Source of the DNA: Myxococcales bacterium
GTDB lineage: Bacteria; Myxococcota; Polyangia; Polyangiales; Polyangiaceae
Direction: 5' to 3'
Assembly: GCA_020430865.1 (NCBI GenBank)
Contig: JAGQIY010000886.1
Span: 1 to 28,319 of the forward strand
Length of the DNA stretch: 28,319 nucleotides
Part shown: one piece after another, positions 1 to 10,836 of the stretch
How positions within the stretch are numbered: the first letter of the stretch is position 1
How the letters are laid out: the number at the start of each line of letters is the position of its first letter
Notes under the pieces: model-generated
The model's input: only the letters and a program-made list of their open reading frames with translations
What the model was told of the DNA's origin: nothing
Databases searched by the model: none
Made by a program: the position numbers and the translations under genes

Positions 1-2
1 GG

Positions 3-1238
<1,236 letters not shown>

Positions 1239-1315
1239 CGCGCGTTCCAGGTGGGGGACGCCCTCGACACCACGGACCGCTTGATGCGGTGCGTCTATAT
1301 CTGCTCAGGCTGCAG

Positions 1316-1333
1316 TCTTACGACAGCGTAAGA
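1316..1333. promoter_or_regulatory. perfect inverted repeat between gyrB and the first lipoprotein gene
   Basis: TCTTACG (1316-1322) and CGTAAGA (1327-1333) form a perfect 7-bp inverted repeat around ACAG. It lies 78 nt after the gyrB stop and about 105 nt before the lipoprotein start. There is no T-run after it, so it is not a classical intrinsic terminator. It could be an operator, or a hairpin that stabilises the gyrB 3' end. I found no convincing -35/-10 pair next to it. Its function is not known. Confidence 0.35.
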
Positions 1334-1423
1334 AACCCGACGTCTCAACCTGACCTATCCTTCAGATTTGGTTGGTGCTCGTGTTTCGGCCGTGGTTTGG
1401 TGCAGCCTGCTTCCACGACACCC

Positions 1424-1430
1424 AGGAGGA
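1424..1430 (+). promoter_or_regulatory. strong Shine-Dalgarno site fixing the lipoprotein start
   Basis: AGGAGGA ends 7 nt before the ATG at 1438. It decides in favour of that ATG over an in-frame GTG at 1372, because only the later start places a clean lipoprotein signal peptide at the N-terminus. Confidence 0.8.
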
Positions 1431-1437
1431 TTTGGGA

Positions 1438-2034
1438 ATGCTTTCATTCAAGGTTGGATCGATCGGTTTCATCGCGCTCTGCGCGGCTTGTTTCGTTGGT
1501 TGCGGTAGCGACGACGACGGCGGCGGCAGCGGCGGCACTGGCGGCAGCGGCGCACAAGGCGGCAGCGGCGCTCAGGGCGGCACTGGCGGCAGCGGCACTG
1601 GCGGCACCGGTACTGGCGGCAGCGGCACTGGCGGCACGGGTAACACCAGCAAGATGTGCGGTTCCAACACGTGCGGCAGCGAGCAGGTCTCTCTCAACGG
1701 CAACGTTGCCTACGATTTCCCCGCCTGCTGTTCGGACGGCGACGCCTGCGGCGTCAACGTCGACGAGGCGATGGACGTGATTGGCATCAGCGGATGCGTC
1801 GAGCTCGCGCGCGCTGGCACGGAGGACGCGGCCTGCGGTCCTGTCACCGTGAACGTCGCGGGCAGCGATGTGGAGCTGCCTGGCTGCTGCCAGACGGCGA
1901 CCAAGAAGTGCGGCGGTGAAGTCGACGTCGCGAAGCTGGGAGCTGGCCTTGGAGTCGACCTCGCAGGACCCGACTTTGGCTGCCAGAGCCCCACGCTGCT
2001 CGGCGAGGCCGAGGGCGGCGACTGCGGCAACTGA
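1438..2034 (+). CDS. Cys-rich Gly/Ser/Thr-spacer lipoprotein (paralogue A)
   Basis: This is a 198-residue predicted lipoprotein of unknown function. The signal peptide ends in a lipobox FVGC with the modified Cys at residue 22, so it is probably envelope-anchored. An acidic stretch and a low-complexity Gly/Ser/Thr spacer (about residues 25-70) follow. The C-terminal module of about 125 residues is rich in paired cysteines: CGSNTC, ACC, CGV, GCVELA, PGCC, KCGG and a final CGN. The gene at 2532 repeats this spacing, so the two are paralogues. The cysteine pattern suggests a small disulfide-stabilised extracytoplasmic domain (inference). The start is set by the AGGAGGA site at 1424, and a hairpin terminator follows at 2063. 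I do not recognise the family by name. Confidence 0.85.
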   Translation: MLSFKVGSIGFIALCAACFVGCGSDDDGGGSGGTGGSGAQGGSGAQGGTGGSGTGGTGTGGSGTGGTGNTSKMCGSNTCGSEQVSLNGNVAYDFPACCSDGDACGVNVDEAMDVIGISGCVELARAGTEDAACGPVTVNVAGSDVELPGCCQTATKKCGGEVDVAKLGAGLGVDLAGPDFGCQSPTLLGEAEGGDCGN

Positions 2035-2062
2035 GCGACGCTCGGCGTCGAAACGGTGCAAA

Positions 2063-2095
2063 AACGGGGCAGCTTCGGCTGCCCCGTTCGCTTTT
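2063..2095 (+). terminator. intrinsic terminator after lipoprotein A
   Basis: A perfect 11-bp stem (AACGGGGCAGC at 2063-2073 with GCTGCCCCGTT at 2078-2088) is closed by a TTCG tetraloop. A short T-run follows at 2092-2095. It lies 28 nt after the stop codon and is a textbook Rho-independent terminator. Confidence 0.88.
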
Positions 2096-2520
2096 CTGCG
2101 GCTGGCGCTCGGGCTCCAGGGGAGGCTCCCGGGGCCAACGGCGTTTCCGCGAGGTTTGCTGTGAGTCTGGGCTGGCCTGCGCGCTCGTGGCGGGGTTCGA
2201 GCACTCCGACCGCAGCCTCGCAGAGGTGGCTGGGCTTCAGCCGTTTGGCATCAGCCGCTCGGTGGCAGCGGCGCGCGACCCGTCGAGGATGCAGACGTAG
2301 ACGCTGGAGCTGCCCCGGATGTCTCCTCTCGGAGGAGCGCTCCGCAGCCCGCGTCGCTTGGACGGCACGAGCGGCGTTCACCGACGCGATCTCGCCCGAG
2401 AAATACTTTGAGCCTAAAACTTTCCTGGGGACGCCGATTCGAGCAGTGAATTGCGTGACCAGCTGGCGGTTCGGGTATGCGTCCGCCAAGCGATCGTCTG
2501 GTAGTCTTCGGTCGTCTTCA
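2096..2520. other. intergenic region between the two lipoprotein genes, no gene seen
   Basis: About 430 nt separate the terminator of paralogue A from the ribosome binding site of paralogue B. Open frames here have no family motifs and no good ribosome binding site. A less GC-rich patch lies near 2400-2430 and could be part of the promoter for the downstream gene, but I cannot identify a defined -35/-10 pair. Confidence 0.4.
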
Positions 2521-2531
2521 GGGAGGTCGTG

Positions 2532-3236
2532 ATGAAGGGTTGGCACTTTGGCTTGGTCTTGGCAGTTGGCGCGTGTGGCGCGGTCGTCGCGTGTGGGGGC
2601 GACTCGTCCAGCGACGGTGGCACCGGTGGTAGCGGCGGCACGCTGACCAGTGGTGGTACAGGTGGTACGGGCGGTAGCTCCACCGCAGGCACCAGTGGAA
2701 ACGGCGGCACCGGCGGTGCGGGTGCCACGGGCGGCAGCGGAGCTGGCGGCAGCGGTGGAAGTGGCGCGGCCGGCGGCAGCGGCGGCACCGGCGGCGCGTC
2801 GCTCGATTGCGGGACCGCGAGCTGTCAGGACTACAGCCTCGGCGGCCTCGCGACGTTGCCCGCCTGTTGCCCCACGGCAGAGAACAAGTGTGGCGTTGAC
2901 GTGACTGGCTTCGAGCAGTTCCTTGGTGGGCTCACCGGGTGCATCGAGCTCGAGGCGGCGGGTGATCCCGACGCGAACTGCGAGTCGCTGACCATCCAGG
3001 GCATCACTGCACCGGGGTGCTGTCTGCCAAGCGGCGTGTGTGGCAACCTGGTCGACGCGAGCCCTGTGGGCGGTCCGAACATGGGCTGTGTCGACACCGC
3101 GGCGTTCACTGACGCTGGCGCTCCGGCGCCGTGCGGAAGCGGTACTGGCGGCACTGGTGGCGCAGGCGGGACCGGCGGCGCGAGCACCGGCGGCACCGGC
3201 GGGACCACCGGCGGCACCGGCGGCACTGCCAACTGA
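2532..3236 (+). CDS. Cys-rich Gly/Ser/Thr-spacer lipoprotein (paralogue B)
   Basis: This is a 234-residue predicted lipoprotein, paralogous to the gene at 1438. Its lipobox is VVAC with Cys at residue 21. A long Gly/Ser/Thr spacer follows (about residues 25-92), then a Cys-rich module with the same order of blocks: C-x4-C, LPACCP, KCGVDV, GCIELEAAG, APGCC, CGNLV, a C near MGC and a final PCG. Unlike paralogue A it ends in a second GGTGG-type tail of about 35 residues, so the cysteine module sits between two flexible linkers. GGGAGG at 2521-2526 favours the ATG at 2532 over the GTG at 2529. A hairpin terminator follows. Function unknown; probably an envelope-exposed structural or binding domain (inference). 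Confidence 0.85.
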   Translation: MKGWHFGLVLAVGACGAVVACGGDSSSDGGTGGSGGTLTSGGTGGTGGSSTAGTSGNGGTGGAGATGGSGAGGSGGSGAAGGSGGTGGASLDCGTASCQDYSLGGLATLPACCPTAENKCGVDVTGFEQFLGGLTGCIELEAAGDPDANCESLTIQGITAPGCCLPSGVCGNLVDASPVGGPNMGCVDTAAFTDAGAPAPCGSGTGGTGGAGGTGGASTGGTGGTTGGTGGTAN

Positions 3237-3256
3237 GCGAAGCCTGATCGGCAAGG

Positions 3257-3284
3257 AAGGGCTGGGCGGCAACGCTCGGCCTTT
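3257..3284 (+). terminator. hairpin terminator after lipoprotein B
   Basis: A roughly 12-bp stem with a few G-T pairs (3257-3268 with 3273-3284) is capped by a GCAA (GNRA) tetraloop. The stem ends in CCTTT, and TTTCTGCG follows. The same TTTCTGCG sequence also follows the first terminator. The T-run is short, so confidence is moderate. Confidence 0.65.
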
Positions 3285-3323
3285 CTGCGTTCGTGAGCCG
3301 CAGTTCTTTCGCTCGTGCTCGGT

Positions 3324-3339
3324 TTGGCACGCCATTTGT
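3324..3339 (+). promoter_or_regulatory. sigma-54-like sequence upstream of clpB
   Basis: TTGGCACG (3324-3331), four bases, then TTGT (3336-3339) matches the sigma-54 consensus YTGGCACG-N4-TTGC except for the last base, so the -12 GC is GT here. A start near 3350 would give a leader of about 36 nt before the clpB ATG. An enhancer-binding activator would be needed. The -12 mismatch makes this tentative. Confidence 0.35.
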
Positions 3340-3346
3340 CCTCACC

Positions 3347-3362
3347 CCTTGATCACTCAAGG
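3347..3362. promoter_or_regulatory. inverted repeat just upstream of clpB
   Basis: CCTTGA (3347-3352) and TCAAGG (3357-3362) form a perfect 6-bp inverted repeat with a 4-nt spacer, 23 nt before the clpB ATG. It may be an operator or a small hairpin near the translation start. The TTGATC inside it, with TACCTT 16 nt later, could also be a weak housekeeping promoter giving an almost leaderless mRNA. No Shine-Dalgarno sequence is visible in front of the ATG at 3386. Confidence 0.3.
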
Positions 3363-3385
3363 CATGGACTTACCTTGCCCCGACC

Positions 3386-6040
<2,655 letters not shown>

Positions 6041-6059
6041 TCGCCCTCAACGCAACTTT

Positions 6060-6103
6060 GAGCGGCGCCGATTTGCCAGGCGGATCGGTGCCGCTCGTCT
6101 TTT
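6060..6103 (+). terminator. intrinsic terminator after clpB
   Basis: A 13-bp stem with one G-T pair (6060-6072 with 6084-6096) and an 11-nt loop is followed by GTCTTTT. It begins 20 nt after the clpB stop and lies between two convergent genes. The T-run is on the plus strand, so it serves clpB. Confidence 0.88.
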
Positions 6104-6111
6104 GTCCAGCT

Positions 6112-6720
6112 TCACCCGGCGAGCCGGACCTCGGCGAGCATGTCGTAGACGCCACCTCTGGGAGTCAGCGTGGACCGGTAGAAGCGGAGTGTTTCCCCAA
6201 GGAAGTTTATGGGGGGGAGGTGCAGCGCCTCCTCGGCCAACCAGTGCTGGACGTCGCCCGCTGGCTTGACCCGCGCCAAGGTGATGTGGGGGTTGTAGCG
6301 ACGCTTTTCGGGCTCGAAGCCGTGCTGCGCCAGGCGAGACGCCAGGGTGCGTTGCAGGTCATCGAGCGCCGCCACATCGTGGCCAGTCACCCCAGCCACT
6401 AGCGCGCGGGCGCGCCGCGGGGAGCCGAAGATCTCCAGCGTTTCTCTCAGCGCGAGGCGGAGCGCGGCGCGATCGTGCGCCAGCTCAGCCAGCAGACCGC
6501 GTACAGGCGCGAGCTGATCGCTCGGCGTATCACCGAGGAAGCACAGGGTGACGTGCATCTGCTGGCGCACGATCCAGCGCACGCTGGGCCCCGCGCGCCG
6601 GCTTCCTTTGGCCAGCTCCAGGCGCCGCTTCAGCCCTTCCTGGGCGCTGACCAGCGCTTCGGTCACAGCGTCCGGAACATGCAGCGCCACGAACGTCCGC
6701 TGAAGCGCCGCGGCCGTCAC
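6112..6720 (-). CDS. thpR: RNA 2',3'-cyclic phosphodiesterase (LigT/ThpR family)
   Basis: This is a 2H phosphoesterase of 202 residues, the usual family size. The family hydrolyses RNA 2',3'-cyclic phosphates and can show 2'-5' RNA ligase activity in vitro. Both catalytic H-x-T motifs are present: HVT at 56-58 and HIT at 145-147, and RTFVALHVP near the N-terminus is typical. I chose the GTG at 6720 because it overlaps the cinA stop as GTGA, a classic coupling junction, and because the upstream extension has no conserved features. It is probably co-transcribed with and translated after cinA. A 2H-family protein with another phosphoester substrate remains possible. Confidence 0.92.
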   Translation of the reverse strand: MTAAALQRTFVALHVPDAVTEALVSAQEGLKRRLELAKGSRRAGPSVRWIVRQQMHVTLCFLGDTPSDQLAPVRGLLAELAHDRAALRLALRETLEIFGSPRRARALVAGVTGHDVAALDDLQRTLASRLAQHGFEPEKRRYNPHITLARVKPAGDVQHWLAEEALHLPPINFLGETLRFYRSTLTPRGGVYDMLAEVRLAG

Positions 6721-7991
6721 GGCGCGTGTCCGCCAAGCAGCACCCGGCGCAACAGCGCGAGCGCCTCCCAAGCCGCTCGCGTGCGCACCCGCTCCCGCTC
6801 GCGGCCGAAGATCATCTTGCCCTGGCTGAGTCCAGCCGTCTGCCCCGGCGCTCCGGCCCTGGTTGCCACGGCGTAGTGCACCAAGCCAACGGGCTTCTCC
6901 GCGGTGCCTCCAGCGGGCCCGGCTATGCCCGTGAGTGCGATGCTCACGTCACCACCGAGGCGATCGAGGGCACCCCTCGCCATCGCTGCGGCGACTTCAG
7001 CCGAAACGGCCCCGTGGACCTCGAGCAGCCGCTGGTCGACTCCGAGCAGGTAGTGCTTGCTCGCGTTGGTGTAGGTGACGGCGGTGGCCGTGAAGTAGCG
7101 GGACGAGCCAGCCACGTCGGTGATCAGCTTGCTCACGAGACCGCCGGTGCAGCTCTCGGCGGTGACCAAGCTGAGCCCGCGCTCGAGCAGCAGCTGCCCA
7201 ACGACTTCCGGTAGCCCTGCGTCGCCTTCGCCGTACACGATCTCGCCGAGACGCTGCTTGGTTTCATCCGCAGCGGCCCGGGCTGCTTGCTTGGCGGCTT
7301 CCAACGTCGTTCGGCGGGCGAGCAGCTTCACCTCGATCTCCGGGAAGTGAGCTCGGTAGCCGACGATCACGTGCTGCGCCTCTTCCACTCCCGAAAGCAG
7401 GTCGTTCACCTTGCTCTCCGGGAGGCCGAAGGTGCGCAGCCTGACCTGGTGCACGTGGGTGTCCGGGTTCAAGCTGCGCGCGAAGTCAGCCACGTGAGTC
7501 GAGAACATGGCGCGCATCTCGTGAGGCACCCCGGGCATGAAGAAGGCGCGGGCGCCGCCGACGTCTACCGCGAAGCCAGGTGCCGAGCCGACGCTGTTGC
7601 TGAGAATCGTGGATCCTTGCGGAAAATCAGCTTGCTTGGCGTTCGACGGCGTGAGGGTGTTGCCGTAGCTCTCCACGCGCTTTCTGATGATCTCCAGTGA
7701 CTCCTGGTCTCGCGACACTGGCACGCCGAGCAGCGCCGCTACGGTCTCGCTGGTCAGATCGTCGGTAGTGGGTCCGAGGCCGCCGGTGGAGACGATCAAG
7801 CGGTGCCGTTCGCCGAGGCGGCGCAGACTCTGGATGATCGCGTCGGGGTCGTCGGCGACTGTTTCCGCGTGCGTAACCTCCACACCCAGGGCCGTGAGCT
7901 GACTCGCGAGCCAGCTCTGGTTGGTGTTGGTGATTTCTCCTCGCGTCAGCTCGGTGCCAATCGAGAGCACGGCAGCGGTGGTCTGCGTCAC
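6717..7991 (-). CDS. cinA: CinA-family protein: MoCF-biosynthesis-like domain plus NMN deamidase
   Basis: This 424-residue protein has the two-domain CinA layout. The N-terminal domain (about 1-170) is MoaB/MogA-like, with SIGTELTRGEI near the start and STGGLGPTTDD at 68-78. In studied homologues it has pyrophosphatase activity on ADP-ribose. The C-terminal domain (about 260-415) is PncC-type nicotinamide-mononucleotide amidohydrolase, with ESCTGG at 279-284 and LTGIAGPAGG later. It recycles NMN from NAD-consuming reactions such as bacterial DNA ligation. Translation starts at a GTG (7991-7989) without a clear Shine-Dalgarno site. It overlaps thpR by 4 nt. Length and motifs are all intact. 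Confidence 0.95.
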   Translation of the reverse strand: MTQTTAAVLSIGTELTRGEITNTNQSWLASQLTALGVEVTHAETVADDPDAIIQSLRRLGERHRLIVSTGGLGPTTDDLTSETVAALLGVPVSRDQESLEIIRKRVESYGNTLTPSNAKQADFPQGSTILSNSVGSAPGFAVDVGGARAFFMPGVPHEMRAMFSTHVADFARSLNPDTHVHQVRLRTFGLPESKVNDLLSGVEEAQHVIVGYRAHFPEIEVKLLARRTTLEAAKQAARAAADETKQRLGEIVYGEGDAGLPEVVGQLLLERGLSLVTAESCTGGLVSKLITDVAGSSRYFTATAVTYTNASKHYLLGVDQRLLEVHGAVSAEVAAAMARGALDRLGGDVSIALTGIAGPAGGTAEKPVGLVHYAVATRAGAPGQTAGLSQGKMIFGRERERVRTRAAWEALALLRRVLLGGHAP

Positions 7992-8169
7992 GGGCGTTGT
8001 CTAGTACCGACCAGAGCAGGCGCCAACTGCGCCCGAGGCTCGCAGGTCCTCGTCGTCGTCCACGAGCGGCCTGAAGCGCACGCTGACCCAGGGCTCTGGG
8101 ATTCCAGAGTGAAGACGACGGGGGCGATCTCTGCCCTCCGCGCTCTCACCCCCAAACCCGTGGAATGAG

Positions 8170-9279
8170 CTACTGGCGGCCACTGTGGTGGCTCTCGAGC
8201 CAGGGTAGCACGCGCTGCTGGAGGGCGTCCTGGAGCAGCACGAGCTGGGCGCAGTGGCCACGCTCTTCGCTGCCATGGTGGGCCCACAGGGTGAAGCCGC
8301 CTTGCTGGACGTAGGAGAAGCGACCGAACTCGTCGGCGCCGGGGTCGAAGGGCTGGCGGCGGAGCTCGAGGGCCTCGAGCAGGCGATCGGCGGTCACGTG
8401 GGTCGGCGCGTAGCCCTCGGTGGGTACCTCGGAGTGTGTGATGACGAGGCTCTTCTGGTTTGCGAGGGCCTGCTTGGCGAAGCTGATGACTGGGGTGAGG
8501 TAGTGCACCTCGACCGAAGCCGCGGTTCCGTCGGTCGGCTTGTCGAGCTTCCAGCCGGCGTGCAAACCGTCCAGCAAGATCAACGCGTCGATATCCGCAG
8601 AGAAACGCTTGAGGAGGGTCGGGATGGCGCCGACACCGGCGCTCCAGCCGCTCAGGGTGAGGCTTCGAACGTGGGCTTTCTCGTTGCCCGAGTGCTTCTG
8701 CAATGCCAATCGCAGGGAGTGCTGCAGATCGAGGAAGGTCTCCTCCTTGCTGAGTGGCTTGCTGTAGTCACCGGTGAGCGTGCCGAGATCGATCCCGACG
8801 TAGACCAGGCGATCCGAGAACGGCTGAACGATCTTGCGGGCGGGCTTGTGGCCGTGGAAGTGAATCAACACGTCGTAGCCGAAGTCAGCGTCGTGGCCTC
8901 CTTCCCTGGGGATCCATACCTGACCCAGAGAGAGCTCCCGCGGTTCAGCGAAATGATCGGGCGCGGTTGGATCCAGCGGTCCGCAGCGACCCACGCGTTG
9001 ATCCAGGCGCGGGGGAGCGCTGGCTGGTGCATCCGGTGTGGCGCTCGGCGACGTAGCAGGTGGGGGTGAGGGCGCCGCAACCGAAGGCTCCGGGGCCTGG
9101 CTGGCGCGGGCGATGGAGCGGCCCCGGATCCCGACCAGTGCCGCGAGGATCAGCGCACCGACTCCGAGCACGAGCAACGCGCGGCGGTAGACCTCCGCGT
9201 CGCTGGCCAGGGCTGGCGAGCGGGCCTCCGTGGACTCATCCAGCGCCTCGTCCTGCGTTCGCTCGTCGGGTTCGCTCAC
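8170..9279 (-). CDS. membrane-anchored alpha/beta-hydrolase-like protein
   Basis: This is a 369-residue protein with an acidic cytoplasmic N-terminus, one membrane segment (about 34-50), a Pro/Ala/Ser-rich linker (about 60-92) and an extracytoplasmic hydrolase-like domain. The nucleophile elbow is GWSAG (211-215, Ser213), preceded by strand-like RSLTLS. HFHGH (140-144) sits where the oxyanion loop is expected. Asp237 in LLDGLH and His334, His335 or His342 could complete the triad (inference). The start is a GTG at 9279-9277 whose GGAGG overlaps it, so spacing is odd and a later start is possible. It lies 41 nt after the diguanylate cyclase gene on the same strand and could be its last operon member. 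Substrate unknown. Confidence 0.75.
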   Translation of the reverse strand: MSEPDERTQDEALDESTEARSPALASDAEVYRRALLVLGVGALILAALVGIRGRSIARASQAPEPSVAAPSPPPATSPSATPDAPASAPPRLDQRVGRCGPLDPTAPDHFAEPRELSLGQVWIPREGGHDADFGYDVLIHFHGHKPARKIVQPFSDRLVYVGIDLGTLTGDYSKPLSKEETFLDLQHSLRLALQKHSGNEKAHVRSLTLSGWSAGVGAIPTLLKRFSADIDALILLDGLHAGWKLDKPTDGTAASVEVHYLTPVISFAKQALANQKSLVITHSEVPTEGYAPTHVTADRLLEALELRRQPFDPGADEFGRFSYVQQGGFTLWAHHGSEERGHCAQLVLLQDALQQRVLPWLESHHSGRQ

Positions 9280-9320
9280 CTCCGGACGGTGTATCGTCGC
9301 TCAGGGTCTGGCGCAAACCG

Positions 9321-10301
9321 TCAGCTGCCGGTCAGCAGCACCGGCTTCACGCTGGCCGGACGCAGGGTCGCCCCCAGCTTGGGCCAGTCGGTGCCGATCA
9401 CCACCTGGACGCGGTTCCGCCCTTCCCGCTTGGCGCGATAGAGCGCGGAGTCTGCCGCGGCGAGCAGCGCCTCCGGGATCCGGTCCAGGGTTTGCTCCGT
9501 GGAGCAAGCACCGATACTCGCCGTTACCTCCAGCGTGACTCCACCGGCGACGATGGGCTCGGTGCGGATGGCGGCGAGCACCCGCGACCCCAAGCGCCGC
9601 GCCTGCTCGGTGCTGCACTGAGGCAGCAGGACGCCGAACTCCTCTCCACCGAGGCGACCCACGACGTCGTAGCTACGCAGGATCCCGGTGACCCGCTTGG
9701 CCACCTCCTTGAGTACGGCGTCTCCCGCTGCGTGGCCGTTGGTGTCGTTGATCTGCTTGAAGTGATCGAGGTCGATCATCAGCACGCCCAGCGGGAGGCC
9801 TTCGCGCTCGCTGCGCGACAGCTCTCCCTTCATGCGCTCGAGGAACGCGGTGCGGTTGAGCAGGCCGGTCATGCCGTCGTGCATCGCCTCGACGCGCAGC
9901 GCTTCCCGCGCCGCCACCAGCGCCTGTTGCAGCTCGATGATGCGTCGCCCGACGCGCAGGCGGACGTTCAGCTCGTGGCGATTGCACGGCTTGGTCAGGT
10001 AGTCGTCGGCGCCTGCCTCCAGACCCGCGACGATGTCCTCCGCGCCATTCCGTGCGGTAAGAAGCATGAGGTAGACGTACTCGTCGCTCTTGCGCTCGCG
10101 CACGTAGCGACACACTTCGACGCCGTCGACCTCGGGCATCTCCCAGTCGATGATCGCCAGGCGCAGGTCTGGGTCGCTCTCCAGGGCGGTGATCGCCTCG
10201 CGACCGTTGGTGGCCATCAGCACCTGATACCCCCAGTTGCGGAGCCAGCCGCAGAGCATCGCGCGGGTCACGGGCTCGTCGTCAGCGAGCAGCACCTTCA
10301 T
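9321..10301 (-). CDS. response regulator with GGDEF domain (PleD-like diguanylate cyclase)
   Basis: This 326-residue protein has a REC-GGDEF layout. The receiver domain (1-120) has acidic residues at 7-9, the phosphoacceptor Asp52 in IIDWEMP and Lys104 in TKP. The GGDEF domain (about 135-305) carries GGEEF at 218-222, a functional active-site variant. The RSYD sequence at 209-212 lies exactly five residues before GGEEF, the position of the allosteric I-site, so product inhibition by c-di-GMP is expected. It should make c-di-GMP from two GTP when phosphorylated. Its ATG overlaps the stop of the upstream Hpt gene as ATGA, so the phosphotransfer protein is its likely partner. No histidine kinase is nearby. 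Confidence 0.95.
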   Translation of the reverse strand: MKVLLADDEPVTRAMLCGWLRNWGYQVLMATNGREAITALESDPDLRLAIIDWEMPEVDGVEVCRYVRERKSDEYVYLMLLTARNGAEDIVAGLEAGADDYLTKPCNRHELNVRLRVGRRIIELQQALVAAREALRVEAMHDGMTGLLNRTAFLERMKGELSRSEREGLPLGVLMIDLDHFKQINDTNGHAAGDAVLKEVAKRVTGILRSYDVVGRLGGEEFGVLLPQCSTEQARRLGSRVLAAIRTEPIVAGGVTLEVTASIGACSTEQTLDRIPEALLAAADSALYRAKREGRNRVQVVIGTDWPKLGATLRPASVKPVLLTGS

Positions 10302-10684
10302 GGCTGATCTCCCGCGGTGAGCGCTTCACGAAGCGTGTCGGCCAGGCGCTTGAGCTCGGCGTAGCCGGTGTCTGCGAGTTCCTCGGCCTGGGCCACGTCA
10401 CGCTGCTTGCCAGCTTGCTCGATGGCGCACATCGCCTGCCGCGCGGGCTCCGCCCCGAGTTGGGCGCAGGCGCCCTTCATCGGATGGGCTGCGCGGCGCA
10501 CCTGCTCGGGATCTCCCGAGCGAATGGCGCGCTCGAGCTCGCTCACCCGGCGCGGTAGGTCCTCCAGAAACAGCTCGACCAAGAGTGCGAGCTGCTCCCG
10601 ATCGCCCATGACCTGCTCCAGCAACTCGTCGAGTACGACGGCTGGCGCGATCGCGTTCGTCGGGACGGGTGCGAGATCTCCCAT
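10298..10684 (-). CDS. Hpt-domain histidine phosphotransfer protein
   Basis: This 128-residue protein is a single Hpt four-helix bundle. The phosphorylatable His67 and Lys70 lie in AAHPMKGACAQLGA. It shuttles phosphoryl groups between a hybrid kinase and receiver domains. It overlaps the REC-GGDEF gene by 4 nt (ATGA), which points to phosphorelay control of c-di-GMP synthesis (inference from context). The ATG at 10684 begins MGDLAPVPTN, with Hpt homology from about residue 18. The kinase must be encoded elsewhere. Confidence 0.92.
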   Translation of the reverse strand: MGDLAPVPTNAIAPAVVLDELLEQVMGDREQLALLVELFLEDLPRRVSELERAIRSGDPEQVRRAAHPMKGACAQLGAEPARQAMCAIEQAGKQRDVAQAEELADTGYAELKRLADTLREALTAGDQP

Positions 10685-10836
10685 GAGAGGGCCTACGGTC
10701 GTCGCTGAAGAACCTGAAGCGCATTTGTGAGCAAAGCCCGCTGATTCTGCGTCGGCAAGACTCCAGGTGCTGGATCGGCTGCAAGCTCGGCGGTTTGTTC
10801 CGTTGCGCGACCGAGCTTCCGTTACCCTCAGCGGTC

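Noticed and set aside
1276..1290. ACCGC-TTGAT-GCGGT hairpin as the gyrB terminator
   Set aside because: The stem has only 5 bp and no T-run follows.
1444..2061. Long antisense open frames over the lipoprotein genes and GC-rich genes
   Set aside because: They are shadows caused by GC-rich codon bias and the Gly-repeat DNA, and their translations are Ala/Arg-rich without motifs.
8001..8276. Minus-strand open frames in the gap between the hydrolase and cinA
   Set aside because: They overlap the hydrolase end in another frame, lack motifs and have no ribosome site.
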